Assembly: GCF_014174355.1 (NCBI RefSeq)
Contig: NZ_JABEQF010000001.1
Location: 186,001-250,000, forward strand
Length of the DNA: 64,000 nucleotides
Direction: 5' to 3'
Source of the DNA: Gluconacetobacter azotocaptans
GTDB lineage: Bacteria; Pseudomonadota; Alphaproteobacteria; Acetobacterales; Acetobacteraceae
The notes beneath the pieces are model-generated. The model saw only the letters and a list, made by a program, of their open reading frames with translations. It made no database searches and was not told the DNA's origin. This document shows, piece by piece, positions 43,784 through 52,183 of this stretch (its first letter is position 1; every line of letters begins with the position of its first letter). The translations under genes and the position numbers were made by a program.

Positions 43784-45067
43784 ATGGCAGCAAAATCTGA
43801 AATCCTGATCGTGGGGGGCGGCGTCGCCGGGCTTGCCCTGGCTACCCGGCTGGGGGACGCACTGGGGAAAACCGGCGAAGCCCGGATCACGTTGATCGAC
43901 AAAAGTTTTTCCCATGTCTGGAAGCCCATGCTGCATTGTTTCGCGGCGGGGACGGCCCAGAATGAAAATGACCGCATCAGCTTCATGGCCCAGGCCAGCG
44001 GCCACCATTTCGAATTCTGGCCCGGAGAGGTAAATTCGATCGACCGGGACAAGAAGGAAATTGTCCTTAGTCCTTTCCGTTCCTCTGACGGTACCATGGT
44101 CCTGGACGGCCGCACGGTCGAATACGACGCCCTGATTCTGTCGATCGGAAGCTGTGCCAATGATTTCCGCACCCCCGGTGTTGCGGAACATTGCCTGTTT
44201 ATCGACGACCTCGTCGAAGCCAACGGCTTCAATGAAAAATTCCGCATGGAACTTCTTCGTGCGTTCGCCACGAACGAAGAACTGGATATCGCCATCGTCG
44301 GCGGGGGCGCCACGGGCACGCAGCTTGCCGCCGAGCTTCACAAGGCGCTCGATATCGTGGGGCTTCATTCCTTCGGGAAGGCGCCGCCGAAGCTCAGGAT
44401 TGCCCTGCTGGAAGCCGGCCCCCGCATTCTTCCGGCTTTTCCGGAAAGCGTATCGGACGCGGCGCAGCGTGAGCTTGCCCGGATTGGCGTCGAGGTCCGG
44501 ACGTCCGCCATGGTCTCCGCGGCGGACGGGACGGGTTTTTCCCTGAGGGATGGCGCGCATATTCCCGCACGACTGCGTGTCTGGGCGGCGGGCGTGAAAG
44601 CCCCCGATGTCACCAGGGGATTTGGAGGCCTTTCCCTCAGCCGGTCGGGTCAGATCCTGGTCAAACCCAGCCTGCAGTCCGTCGATGACGAACGGATTTT
44701 CGCCATGGGGGATTGTTCGTTCATCGCCAACGATCCGCTCCCTCCGACCGCGCAGGTCGCGCGCCAGCAGGCGCATCATCTGGCGCGGACCCTTCCCGCC
44801 TGGCTGCGGGACAAACGCGCCATCCCGCCCTGCGTGTTCCGCAACAAGGGCGCCATTATCGCGCTGGGCAACTATAACGGTTGGGGCACCCTGCCGGGCG
44901 GTACGGTCTTCGGCGGGGGAAGCCTTCGCGGGCTGTCCGCGCGGCTGGGCCACCTGATGCTCTATCGTCAGCATCAGGTGGAACTCTACGGCCTTCTGCG
45001 TGGCGTAATGTCCTGTCTTGCCGACTGGATCGATACCAAGGTGCGGCCTTCCGTGCGTCTGGACTGA
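43784..45067 (+). CDS. Type II NADH dehydrogenase (NDH-2)-like flavoprotein
   Basis: 427-residue monotopic FAD enzyme that passes electrons from NADH to quinone without pumping protons. It has the FAD motif ILIVGGGVAGLALATRLG at about 7-24, SHVWKPMLH with the family active-site region, the NAD-binding IAIVGGGATGTQLAAEL at about 167-183, VWAAGV, and the second FAD block IFAMGDCSFI. The C-terminal amphipathic LGHLMLYRQHQVELYGLLRG would bind the membrane. Its pairing with an aldehyde dehydrogenase suggests rapid re-oxidation of NADH during acetaldehyde oxidation. Confidence 0.9.
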   Translation: MAAKSEILIVGGGVAGLALATRLGDALGKTGEARITLIDKSFSHVWKPMLHCFAAGTAQNENDRISFMAQASGHHFEFWPGEVNSIDRDKKEIVLSPFRSSDGTMVLDGRTVEYDALILSIGSCANDFRTPGVAEHCLFIDDLVEANGFNEKFRMELLRAFATNEELDIAIVGGGATGTQLAAELHKALDIVGLHSFGKAPPKLRIALLEAGPRILPAFPESVSDAAQRELARIGVEVRTSAMVSAADGTGFSLRDGAHIPARLRVWAAGVKAPDVTRGFGGLSLSRSGQILVKPSLQSVDDERIFAMGDCSFIANDPLPPTAQVARQQAHHLARTLPAWLRDKRAIPPCVFRNKGAIIALGNYNGWGTLPGGTVFGGGSLRGLSARLGHLMLYRQHQVELYGLLRGVMSCLADWIDTKVRPSVRLD

Positions 45068-45083
45068 ACGGCCCGGACGTCTT

Positions 45084-45737
45084 TCAGGACAGGGTCTCGC
45101 TTTGCAGGCGCATGACCTTTCGCAGGAGCGTTGCCAGGTCGCGGCGTCCGTTCAGCCGGATCCATTCGTCGACCGCCGTGCGGAACGCTGCGATGCCTGA
45201 ACGCGCGGCGACACGCGCCGCGAGTTTCCTGTCAGGCGATGCGGGAAGGCGAAGCATGAGAGCTTCCGCGAGGCTGTCCTCCCACTGAGCGTATTTGCGC
45301 AGGCTGACAGGCAGGAGGGAGGGCGTGCGTTCGATGAGGTAGACGAAGGAAAACGTTTCCTCACGGGTTGCCGCGATTCTCGGGATCACGGCTTCCAGGG
45401 CGCTGCGGATGATGTCCTGCGGCGTGAAGTTGGCCGGACATTGATGCACGCTGGTCGTCAGCACGTCCGTCATATGTTGTGCCCATGCCGTGACGATGTC
45501 GGCCTTGGTTGGGAAATATCGAAACAGCGTGCGGCGCGAGATCCCGGCGACCTCGGCGATCTCGTCGACCGTCGTCTCGTCGAAGCCCTTGTCCGACAGA
45601 AGATTCATCGCCGCGGCGATCAGCGCCTCATGCGTTTCATGGCGCCGCTGTTCACGTCGTGAAGGCGAACGGGATTTCCGCTGGTCTGTGGAATACGTTA
45701 CGCCTTGGCGTCGGGAAGGGGAGGGAGAAGACGGCAA
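45084..45737 (-). CDS. TetR-family transcriptional regulator
   Basis: About 217 residues. The DNA-binding domain reads ETHEALIAAAMNLLSDKGFD, TTVDEIAEVAGISRRTLFRYF, a clear TetR helix-turn-helix. The rest is an alpha-helical ligand domain with no recognised specificity. The start is unsure: no in-frame ATG exists near the domain, so TTG at 45737 or GTG at 45770 must be used, and neither has a good ribosome binding site. It converges with the NDH-2 gene (16 bases apart) and is divergent from the secreted-protein/outer-membrane gene pair, which it may control. Confidence 0.85.
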   Translation of the reverse strand: MPSSPSPSRRQGVTYSTDQRKSRSPSRREQRRHETHEALIAAAMNLLSDKGFDETTVDEIAEVAGISRRTLFRYFPTKADIVTAWAQHMTDVLTTSVHQCPANFTPQDIIRSALEAVIPRIAATREETFSFVYLIERTPSLLPVSLRKYAQWEDSLAEALMLRLPASPDRKLAARVAARSGIAAFRTAVDEWIRLNGRRDLATLLRKVMRLQSETLS

Positions 45738-45831
45738 AATGAGATCGCTTTCAAAACGGGGAGCAACCACTGGAAAGAGGAAAAGCCGGTTCGTGAGGGG
45801 TGCCCTGGTCCGGGTATCAGAATAACGCAAA

Positions 45832-46428
45832 ATGCCCCAGCCCGACACCCCGCTGAACACCCACCAGCCGGTCGCGCCGCATGCGATGCCTGGGATGGGA
45901 AAGAGGCCGTTATGGCGGATCGCGGCCTTTGCCGTCCTCGCCTTGTCGGCGGCAGGCTTTGTGGGCCGAACCGCTCTGGCCGAAGAGTGTCCCATGGGTC
46001 ATCGCCATGCGCATGCCGGGACGGGCATGATGGCGAAGGCGCATTTTGGTGCGTCGGGCATGTCATTCGATCTGTCGCGCACGCTTCATATTTTCACGCC
46101 ATTGCAGGACGGCGGCGAACAGGATGTGGTGTCGACGGACTACGATGCGGCGCAGATCGCGCTTATCCGCCAACATCTTTCCGTTCAGGCCGGCCTGCGC
46201 GCCAAGGGGGACTACAGCGGCCCTGCCGCCATGCATGGCCCGACCATGCCCGGGTTGCAGGCATTGGCCGCCGGAGCCGCCCGCATGCACGTCCTGTTCG
46301 TTGCGCTGCCGGCTGGCGGACGCATTCTGTACCAGAGCAGGGATCCGGCGCTGGTCAGGGCCGTTCATGAATGGCTCTACGCGCAGGCATGCGACCACGG
46401 GGCGGACGCGATGTTGTCTCACCAGTAA
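45832..46428 (+). CDS. Secreted His/Met-rich protein of unknown function
   Basis: 198 residues. After a hydrophilic N-terminus comes a signal-like segment (RIAAFAVLALSAAGFVGRTALA), so the mature part is periplasmic. It has MGHRHAHAGTGMMAKAHFGASG, rich in His and Met and suited to metal binding, then a conserved-looking domain DLSRTLHIFTPLQDGGEQDVVS through YDAAQIALIRQHLSVQA and ADHG-type end. Proteins like this are sometimes labelled aspartate carbamoyltransferase in databases, which I consider wrong, since there is no transcarbamoylase motif. It is followed by an outer-membrane protein gene, so the pair may handle a metal ion. The ATG at 45886 or 45895 may be the true start. Confidence 0.65.
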   Translation: MPQPDTPLNTHQPVAPHAMPGMGKRPLWRIAAFAVLALSAAGFVGRTALAEECPMGHRHAHAGTGMMAKAHFGASGMSFDLSRTLHIFTPLQDGGEQDVVSTDYDAAQIALIRQHLSVQAGLRAKGDYSGPAAMHGPTMPGLQALAAGAARMHVLFVALPAGGRILYQSRDPALVRAVHEWLYAQACDHGADAMLSHQ

Positions 46429-46531
46429 ACGGAGTTGGCGGCCGAGGCTCACCGCCGCCCACATTCGCAGAATAGGGCCGAAAATCACCCGGAAGCGGAC
46501 TTTGAACGCGTTCCACGTCAGGCAGTGACAG

Positions 46532-46567
46532 CCGCTATATTTGTCTATATATAGACGAATATAGCGG
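46532..46567. promoter_or_regulatory. 36-bp near-perfect palindrome upstream of the outer-membrane gene
   Basis: The 36 bases read CCGCTATATT at one end and AATATAGCGG at the other around a perfect 14-bp core, GTCTATATATAGAC (46543-46556). Only one base pair in the whole palindrome is mismatched. It lies 30 bases before the ATG at 46597. No T-run follows on either strand. It is most likely an operator, perhaps for the adjacent TetR protein, or a strong stem-loop in the leader. Confidence 0.6.
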
Positions 46568-46596
46568 AAGAGCAAGACTGTGGTTGGCGCGGTAGG

Positions 46597-47921
46597 ATGG
46601 CGATGGGGCCGCGATCGAAAGCCGGCACGAAGAAACGGCATCTGCAGCCGGGCGGGGTGACACACCGGCCGGCCCTGGCGGTGCGATGTTGGTTGATGGC
46701 GGCCCTCTTCGGGACGGTGCTGGCGGTGGCGCACGGGGCGGCCCATGCGCAGAGCGATCCGGCGCTTGGCGGGCGCAAGCCCGATGTCTGTGCGGACACG
46801 GCCGGCGAGCGGTCCAGCATCACACATGTCGATGTGTGTGGTACGCCGCCGCGCCGTTCGTGGCTACGGCAGATTCTCGATCACAAGAGCAGCGAGACCT
46901 TCGGCGACAGCGCCGTCGTGCGCGGCGACGTCATCCATCGCGGGCTGGGGCGCGTCGCCGCCCCGGCGGCGTTGCCCGGGGCCAGGATGATGGCGAGCGG
47001 GCATGTTTCCCTGATGTTCATGCCCGCCTTCATGGGCATGCAAGGGAATATGATCGGCGATCATAATCTTTCCTCGGGCGCGATTGCGACCACGTACAAC
47101 GCGGTGGCCGGTTCGAAAATTCGCGTCGTTCCCGATGGGATGAACGCGCAGATGTACATGTTCGGCGCGATGTATGCCGTTTCCGACTGGCTGAATGTCA
47201 GCGTCATGTCCAGCTGGACGCGTAAATACATGCGGATGACGACGTACAAGGGCATGATGGGCAGTACCGTTCTGGGTTCCAACAGCGGAAGCACCAGTGG
47301 TTTCGGAGATACCAGCGTCAGCGCGATCGTCCGATTTTATCAGGACCAGCATACGCATCTGCATCTCAATTTCGGTCTGGGCCTGCCCAGCGGCTCCACG
47401 ACGGACACCATTACGATGCTGGCGCCCACGGGGATGCATATGCAGATGCGCGCGCCCTACGGGATGGAGATAGGAACCGGCTCGGTCGAGGCGCTGCCTG
47501 GGCTGACCTACCTGGGAACCGTGGGCCGCTGGTCGTGGGGCGGCGCGTTTCGCGCCCGCATTCCCTTCGCCCGCAACAGTCACGATTACAACTGGGGCGC
47601 AATGTACGAGGAGGATGTGTGGGCGGCTATCTTCTGCCTGGCGACATGGTTCTTTCGTTCCGCGTCGATTATACGCGTCAGGACCGGATCAGCGGACGCG
47701 ATCTGATGATAAATGGGCCGGGTCAACCGATGAATCCGGTCTATTACGGCGGCGAGCGCCTTCAGCTTCTGGGGGGCCTGGAGATAGACGGCCACAGCCT
47801 GGGGCTGCCCGGCTACAGCCATTTCGCGATCGAGGGCGGCAAGCCGGTCTATCAGAAGCTGAACGGTCCGCAGCTCAGCGCGGAATGGCAGATCGGCGCC
47901 CGCATCAGCGAGCGGTTCTGA
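46597..47921 (+). pseudogene. Outer-membrane channel-like protein broken by a one-base frameshift
   Basis: The first frame runs from 46597 to about 47622 with a signal (LMAALFGTVLAVAHGAAHA), a short Cys-containing segment and then a Met-rich barrel (ASGHVSLMFMPAFMGMQGN, RVVPDGMNAQMYMFGAMYAV). It ends in a nonsense tail at 47706. The barrel continues in another frame from VGGYLLPGDMVLSF at about 47619 to the stop at 47921, ending AEWQIGARISERF, a normal outer-membrane C-terminus. Adding one G to the GGG at 47621-47623 restores a 440-residue protein. The intact form resembles transporter/meta-pathway outer-membrane proteins. The change is a real mutation or a sequencing error. Confidence 0.75.
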
Positions 47922-47939
47922 CGTTTTCGAAAGCCGGAT

Positions 47940-48458
47940 TCAGGTCTTGCGCGCCATATACATCGGCGTCACGAAATGTCTTTCGACCCGGCCACCAAAT
48001 TCGTCTTCAACCAGTCTGGTCAGGTCGTCGATTGCGTCCGTGATGTCGTAGCGCAGGGCATCGCGTTCGCCGGGCGCCAGCGGGGGCGGCCCGTCCGCGA
48101 GGCGCCGCGGCATGTCCCGTTGCAGTGCCCGCGCACGGTCGGTATCTCCGATGATTGTGCCTTCGGCTATCATGTTGAGGATGCTGGGGCGACCACGCGC
48201 CACATCCGCGTCCACGAACAACGCAAGCGTTTCCGGATCGTGGACGAATGCTTCGATCGGGAAGCCATCGGCGGTGAAAGATTCGCGCCGCGCGGTTTCC
48301 AGACGATCGTAGATCACCACCAGATCGATGTCGGACAGGTATGTGCCGTCACCCCGCATGATCGAACCCGCCGCAAACGCGAAAGCAGCGTCTGCATAGC
48401 GCGTGGCGACGACCGCCTTGGCCACAGTCAAGGCTGCGATCGGGCTCGGGATCGTCAT
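47940..48458 (-). CDS. Nucleotidyltransferase-domain protein
   Basis: 172 residues with the polymerase-beta-like signature GSIMRGDGTYLSDIDLVVIY, holding the Gly-Ser and the Asp-x-Asp metal ligands, and EAFVHDPETLALF as the third-acid region. The C-terminal part is helical and ends abruptly at PMYMARKT, so the usual C-terminal helices may be shortened. No HEPN partner gene is adjacent, so it does not look like an MNT/HEPN toxin-antitoxin pair. Possible substrates include an antibiotic or a protein. The start is placed at 48458 after GAGAG; ATG codons at 48491 and 48509 are alternatives. Confidence 0.7.
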   Translation of the reverse strand: MTIPSPIAALTVAKAVVATRYADAAFAFAAGSIMRGDGTYLSDIDLVVIYDRLETARRESFTADGFPIEAFVHDPETLALFVDADVARGRPSILNMIAEGTIIGDTDRARALQRDMPRRLADGPPPLAPGERDALRYDITDAIDDLTRLVEDEFGGRVERHFVTPMYMARKT

Positions 48459-48501
48459 GTCTCTCGCCGGCCTTTCCGTTGTCCGATTCATATGCGCCGG
48501 T

Positions 48502-49173
48502 TCAGGCATCCGGGGCGGCGTCCAGGGCGCGCACCATCGCCGCCGCGTCCTCGTCGCCGGCCGGGCGGTTCATGTCGAACATTGCGTCCTCGGTGATCCC
48601 GGCATAGCGGCCCAGGCCGCCGGCACGCAGGATGGGATGGGCGCGGGCGGTATCGTACACCCCGTTGACCAGCATGGCCCGGTCGATATGCACCGCGACG
48701 ACCTCGCCCAGGATCATCCAGCTTTCGAGTTCGGCGCCTTCCTTGTCGCGAAGGGGGAACAATTGGGTCAGCCGGCATTCGAAATTGACCGGGCTGGCGC
48801 GGACGCGCGGCGCGCCCACCAGCCGCGCGGGCGCCTGCGCCAGCCCGGCCAGCGCGAATTCGTCCTGCGTCACGGCGGCGGAGGTCAGATTCATCCGGGC
48901 GGCCATGGGGCGGGTGGCGAGGTTCCATACAAATTCGCCGGTGTCCCGGATGTTGGCCACCGTGTCCTTCCAGCCCACGCTGGCGAAGCCGATGATGGGC
49001 GGGCGATAGTTGAAGGCGTTGAAAAAACTGTAGGGCGCCAGATTGGCGCGGCCCTCGGCCGACCGGCTGGAAATCCACCCGATCGGGCGCGGCCCGACGA
49101 TGGCGGAAAACGGGTCGTGGCGCAGCCCATGCCCGTTGCGCGGCTCGTAGTAATGGACATCGTCGCCTGCCAT
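48502..49173 (-). CDS. Flavin reductase-like FMN-binding split-barrel protein
   Basis: 223 residues of the flavin reductase/DIM6-NTAB family. The FMN-binding core is seen at IVGPRPIGWISSRSAEGRAN, APYSFFNAFNYRPP and TGEFVWNLATRPMAARMNLT. Many members reduce FMN or act as NADH:flavin partners; others have unknown substrates. Its end overlaps the longest possible start of the nucleotidyltransferase gene, but there is 43 bases to the chosen start. No linked monooxygenase is present, so the partner is unknown. Confidence 0.87.
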   Translation of the reverse strand: MAGDDVHYYEPRNGHGLRHDPFSAIVGPRPIGWISSRSAEGRANLAPYSFFNAFNYRPPIIGFASVGWKDTVANIRDTGEFVWNLATRPMAARMNLTSAAVTQDEFALAGLAQAPARLVGAPRVRASPVNFECRLTQLFPLRDKEGAELESWMILGEVVAVHIDRAMLVNGVYDTARAHPILRAGGLGRYAGITEDAMFDMNRPAGDEDAAAMVRALDAAPDA

Positions 49174-49254
49174 GAGTTCGTCCCTGTCTGCCAGGTCGTT
49201 TCCCGGGCAGACAGGATATGGGCAAGGAACGATCCGCCGTCGAGGGGGCAGCCG

Positions 49255-50778
49255 CTATAGCGTCGCGATCACCTTCAGGCCCACCAGCGCGGCGTCGGGA
49301 ATGCGCGCCGTTTCGCCGGGGCGGATCATGTACTGGAATTCGGGTTGCAGCGTGATGCCCTGCATCGGGGCGAAGCCGTAATAGGCCTCGATCACCGACG
49401 AATTGGTCTGCGGCGCCAGCACCATCGCGCCCAGCGGCAGGCCGGCCTGCTCGCGGATCGCCTGGCCGTCATACAGCCGGTCGCTGACATGATACCAGGA
49501 ATACAGCACGCCGATCCGATCCTTGGGCCGCGACGGGATGAAGCCGGGGAAGGACCCGCCGACATAGACCTCGTCGGCGATGGTCGAGACGTGGGGCGTG
49601 TTGTGCAGATAGCCTGCCATCAGGTACCCGCCATCCATCTGGCCGTGTCCGCCGGCGCGGTAGATCATCTGGTCGGTCATGATCCAGACCGAATCCCGTG
49701 GCGCCGAGCTTTTCTGTTCGGCCAGCGCGGCCGGGACGGCGCCCAGCGAGTCCGCATAGCGGGTGGTGTCATGGGCGAAGCCCAGCACGTAGTGACCCGG
49801 TAGCCGGTCCCGGCCCAGGAAGGGCTGCCAGGTGAATTCGACCGGCAGCATCAGGCCGGTGCTGGGTTCGCTGCCCCAGGCCCAGCCGCTGGGATTGCTG
49901 GCCAGCGGGGCCACGTTATAGGCGCCGACCTGCAGCATGGTGTCGCGGGTCGGGCGCAGGCGGAATCGCGCGCCCCAGGTGGCCTTCGGATACACGGCAA
50001 ACCCGGCATCGAGCTTCAGCGCCACCGGGGCCGAGCAGGTGACCATGAACGAGCAGATCAGCGGCGACGTCGCGAACACGTGCGTCAGCGACATGCGTCC
50101 GAAGGTGATGTCCGCGCGGTTGTTCAGGAATTTCTTCTCGGCGTAGAAATCCACCAGATGGGCGACCGAATGGCCGGACAGGCCGTATACTTCCATCAGG
50201 TTGATATAGGGTTCGCCCACCCGGTCGCGCGAGACCTCGCGGCCCACACGCTCCATGACCAGGGTATGGATCGTCCAGCCCTTCAGCCCGGCCATCCGTT
50301 CCAGGTCGAAATTGACCTGCAGTGTCAGTTCATGGACGTAGTCCATGCCGCGCTGCTGGCCGCCGTTGATGTTGGCCATGGCTTCACCCTTGTAGGTGAA
50401 GTTGAACGCCACGCCGTATTGCGCCAGGCGGGAACGGAAAGGCTGCAATTGCGGGATCAGATGTCCCGATGCCTGTGCGGGAATGAAATACGGATCGGTC
50501 ATGTCCGAATCGCGCAGGGCGTCCCACCGATCGGGCAGCAGGGACGACACGGCCTCGCCCCGGAACAGCGGATTCAGTTCATTCTTCAGCGGGGCGGGGG
50601 GCGATATCGCCGCCTGCGCGGTTGCAGGTGCCGGGGCGGCGGGATGGACCTTTGCGACCCGGGCCACGGCCCCGCCGGACGTGGGGGCCGAGAGCATAAC
50701 GGAAAGAAAGACGCCCATCATTTTTAGAGACTGTGGTATGCGGCGAAAGCATAGCGTCGCCATCACGCTGTATTTCAT
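49255..50778 (-). CDS. OprB-family carbohydrate porin
   Basis: 507-residue outer-membrane protein. A signal region (MGVFLSVMLSAPTSGGAVA) is followed by an Ala/Pro-rich linker and the OprB barrel: GVAFNFTYKGEAMANINGGQ, YVHELTLQVNFDLERMAGLKGW, KFLNNRADITFGRMS and the end LQPEFQYMIRPGETARIPDA. It lets sugars cross the outer membrane, which suits the periplasmic sugar-acid dehydrogenase encoded divergently. Two Cys in SFMVTCSA and LICSF may form a loop disulfide, as in other acetic acid bacterial OprB proteins. Confidence 0.92.
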   Translation of the reverse strand: MKYSVMATLCFRRIPQSLKMMGVFLSVMLSAPTSGGAVARVAKVHPAAPAPATAQAAISPPAPLKNELNPLFRGEAVSSLLPDRWDALRDSDMTDPYFIPAQASGHLIPQLQPFRSRLAQYGVAFNFTYKGEAMANINGGQQRGMDYVHELTLQVNFDLERMAGLKGWTIHTLVMERVGREVSRDRVGEPYINLMEVYGLSGHSVAHLVDFYAEKKFLNNRADITFGRMSLTHVFATSPLICSFMVTCSAPVALKLDAGFAVYPKATWGARFRLRPTRDTMLQVGAYNVAPLASNPSGWAWGSEPSTGLMLPVEFTWQPFLGRDRLPGHYVLGFAHDTTRYADSLGAVPAALAEQKSSAPRDSVWIMTDQMIYRAGGHGQMDGGYLMAGYLHNTPHVSTIADEVYVGGSFPGFIPSRPKDRIGVLYSWYHVSDRLYDGQAIREQAGLPLGAMVLAPQTNSSVIEAYYGFAPMQGITLQPEFQYMIRPGETARIPDAALVGLKVIATL

Positions 50779-51066
50779 GTTAATTCTTCTTTTTTTTAGG
50801 CGAGTGACGGCCGGTTTTTGCGAATTTATAACATTTATGTGATAATGGCGAGCAAGGAAAGCATAGGGACGGCATGCTGAATCGGCGGTCGAACGCCTTG
50901 TTCTTTTAGGGAAAAGGGCTGTCCTGATGCCGAATCAGACAGGATTTTCTCACGATCTGCCATGATTTGAAATAGGGGTTAAGGTATATCTGTCCAAAAC
51001 GGCGTGGATATACCGTGTCAATCCTGCTTTGTTGGATCAACAATACTTGTTGACTTTTATGTGAAC

Positions 51067-51087
51067 GAAAAGGGTGTGGCCCTTTTC
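51067..51087. repeat. Perfect 8-bp stem-loop in the dehydrogenase leader
   Basis: GAAAAGGG (51067-51074), loop TGTGG, CCCTTTTC (51080-51087). No T-tract follows directly on the plus strand. It may be a weak terminator or an RNA element. Confidence 0.45.
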
Positions 51088-51168
51088 ATGTGTCGCGGAT
51101 ATTTCTTTTTTGAAGAAGCTGGGTTGATCGCAGGCCGTGGTGCCTGGACGGACAGAAAGCATCGCAAC

Positions 51169-51190
51169 TTTTTTTGTTATAACAAAAAAA
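51169..51190. promoter_or_regulatory. 22-bp perfect AT palindrome upstream of the dehydrogenase operon
   Basis: Seven T's then GTTA (51169-51179) are followed at once by TAAC and seven A's (51180-51190), a perfect palindrome with no loop. It lies about 280 bases before the operon start. Such long symmetrical AT sequence is rare in this GC-rich window. It may be a regulator or nucleoid-protein site, or a cruciform-forming element. Confidence 0.5.
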
Positions 51191-51467
51191 TACCGCAAGG
51201 AAAAAAAGGCGGGTCAGCGCTGGGCGCATGTAACGTGCATGTAAAAATACGGGCCATCATATGCGGCGCTCATCGCAGTCGCCCGGTGCCGACAAATATA
51301 TAACGATTAAGTAACGAATGTGGTTGCGCACGGGTTTTCAGGCGACTTGGGCAAGGGGCGGAACAATCGGTTGTCCTGCCATTCAGAAATGGTGGCGCCG
51401 GCATATCCCGTTCGGCCTCGCCAGATGTCGGGGCCGCGCATCAGGCGATATGCGAAAGGAACAGAAT

Positions 51468-52178
51468 GTGAGCATTACCCAACCGGACCGGAGAGGTTTT
51501 CTCCGCACCCTCGTGTCGGCCGGGCCAGCCGCCGCCCTGGCCGTGGGCGCGGCCCCGGCGGTGGGAGATGCCGTGGAAACGCCCGAAGCGCCCGGCCCGG
51601 CCTACGCGCCGCGCTATTTCACCGCCGCGGAATGGCGGTTCCTGCAGGCTGCCGCGGATATCCTGATCCCCGCCGACGACAACGGGCCAGGCGGCGCCAC
51701 CGTCGGCATCCCGGAATTCATCGACGGTCAGATGGAGATGCCTTACGGCCACGGCAAGCTGTGGTTCATGGGCGGGCCGTTCCATCCCGAGGTGGAGCCC
51801 GAACTCGGCTATCAGCTCAACCTTGTGCCGCGCGATATCTACAGGCTGGGTATCGGGAATTTCGATGCCTGGTGCGCGAAGACGCATGGCAAGCCCTTCG
51901 CCGACCTGGCGGCCGCCGAGCAGATCGCGGCGATGCATGAACTGGAATCCGGCCGGATCGTCTTCGCGGATGTACCCTCGGCCACGTTCTTCGGCTTTCT
52001 GCTGACGAACACGAAGGAAGGGTTCTTCGCCGATCCGATCTATGGCGGGAACAAGGGCATGGCCAGTTGGAAGATGATCGGCTTCCCCGGTGTGCGAGCC
52101 GACTACATGGACTGGATCGACCGTCCCAACGCGGCATACCCCTATGGGCCGGTTTCGATTTCCGGCGAGAGAGCGTAA
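51468..52178 (+). CDS. Gluconate 2-dehydrogenase subunit 3 family protein (small subunit)
   Basis: 236 residues, the small subunit of the GMC-type periplasmic dehydrogenase complex. A twin-arginine signal (DRRGFLRT at about 7-14, then an Ala-rich stretch) exports it with the flavoprotein. The body shows RYFTAAEWRFLQAAADILIP and GFFADPIYGGNKGMASWKMI, the family signature. The start is GTG at 51468 with AAAGGA eight bases upstream, which places the Tat motif at the N-terminus. It is 5 bases from the large subunit gene. The small subunit is needed to carry the flavoprotein, which has no signal, across the membrane. Confidence 0.9.
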   Translation: MSITQPDRRGFLRTLVSAGPAAALAVGAAPAVGDAVETPEAPGPAYAPRYFTAAEWRFLQAAADILIPADDNGPGGATVGIPEFIDGQMEMPYGHGKLWFMGGPFHPEVEPELGYQLNLVPRDIYRLGIGNFDAWCAKTHGKPFADLAAAEQIAAMHELESGRIVFADVPSATFFGFLLTNTKEGFFADPIYGGNKGMASWKMIGFPGVRADYMDWIDRPNAAYPYGPVSISGERA

Positions 52179-52183
52179 ATTCG

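Larger units (their letters stand above)
50779..51467. promoter_or_regulatory. Divergent AT-rich region between oprB and the dehydrogenase operon
   Basis: 689 bases without a convincing gene. A 99-codon GTG frame at 51004-51303 shows no domain or ribosome binding site. The region is AT-rich and full of symmetrical elements: TTGTTG/CAACAA (51029-51043), the hairpin at 51067-51087 and the palindrome at 51169-51190. It must hold promoters for both the porin and the dehydrogenase genes. Confidence 0.55.

Noticed and set aside
45832-46428. Aspartate carbamoyltransferase, a name often attached to similar proteins
   Set aside because: No carbamoyl-phosphate or aspartate binding motifs; the protein is secreted and less than 200 residues.
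47940-48458. MNT/HEPN toxin-antitoxin system
   Set aside because: No HEPN gene adjoins the nucleotidyltransferase; neighbours are a porin remnant and a flavin reductase.
51004-51303. 99-codon GTG frame upstream of the dehydrogenase operon
   Set aside because: No ribosome binding site, random composition, covers the hairpin and palindrome.
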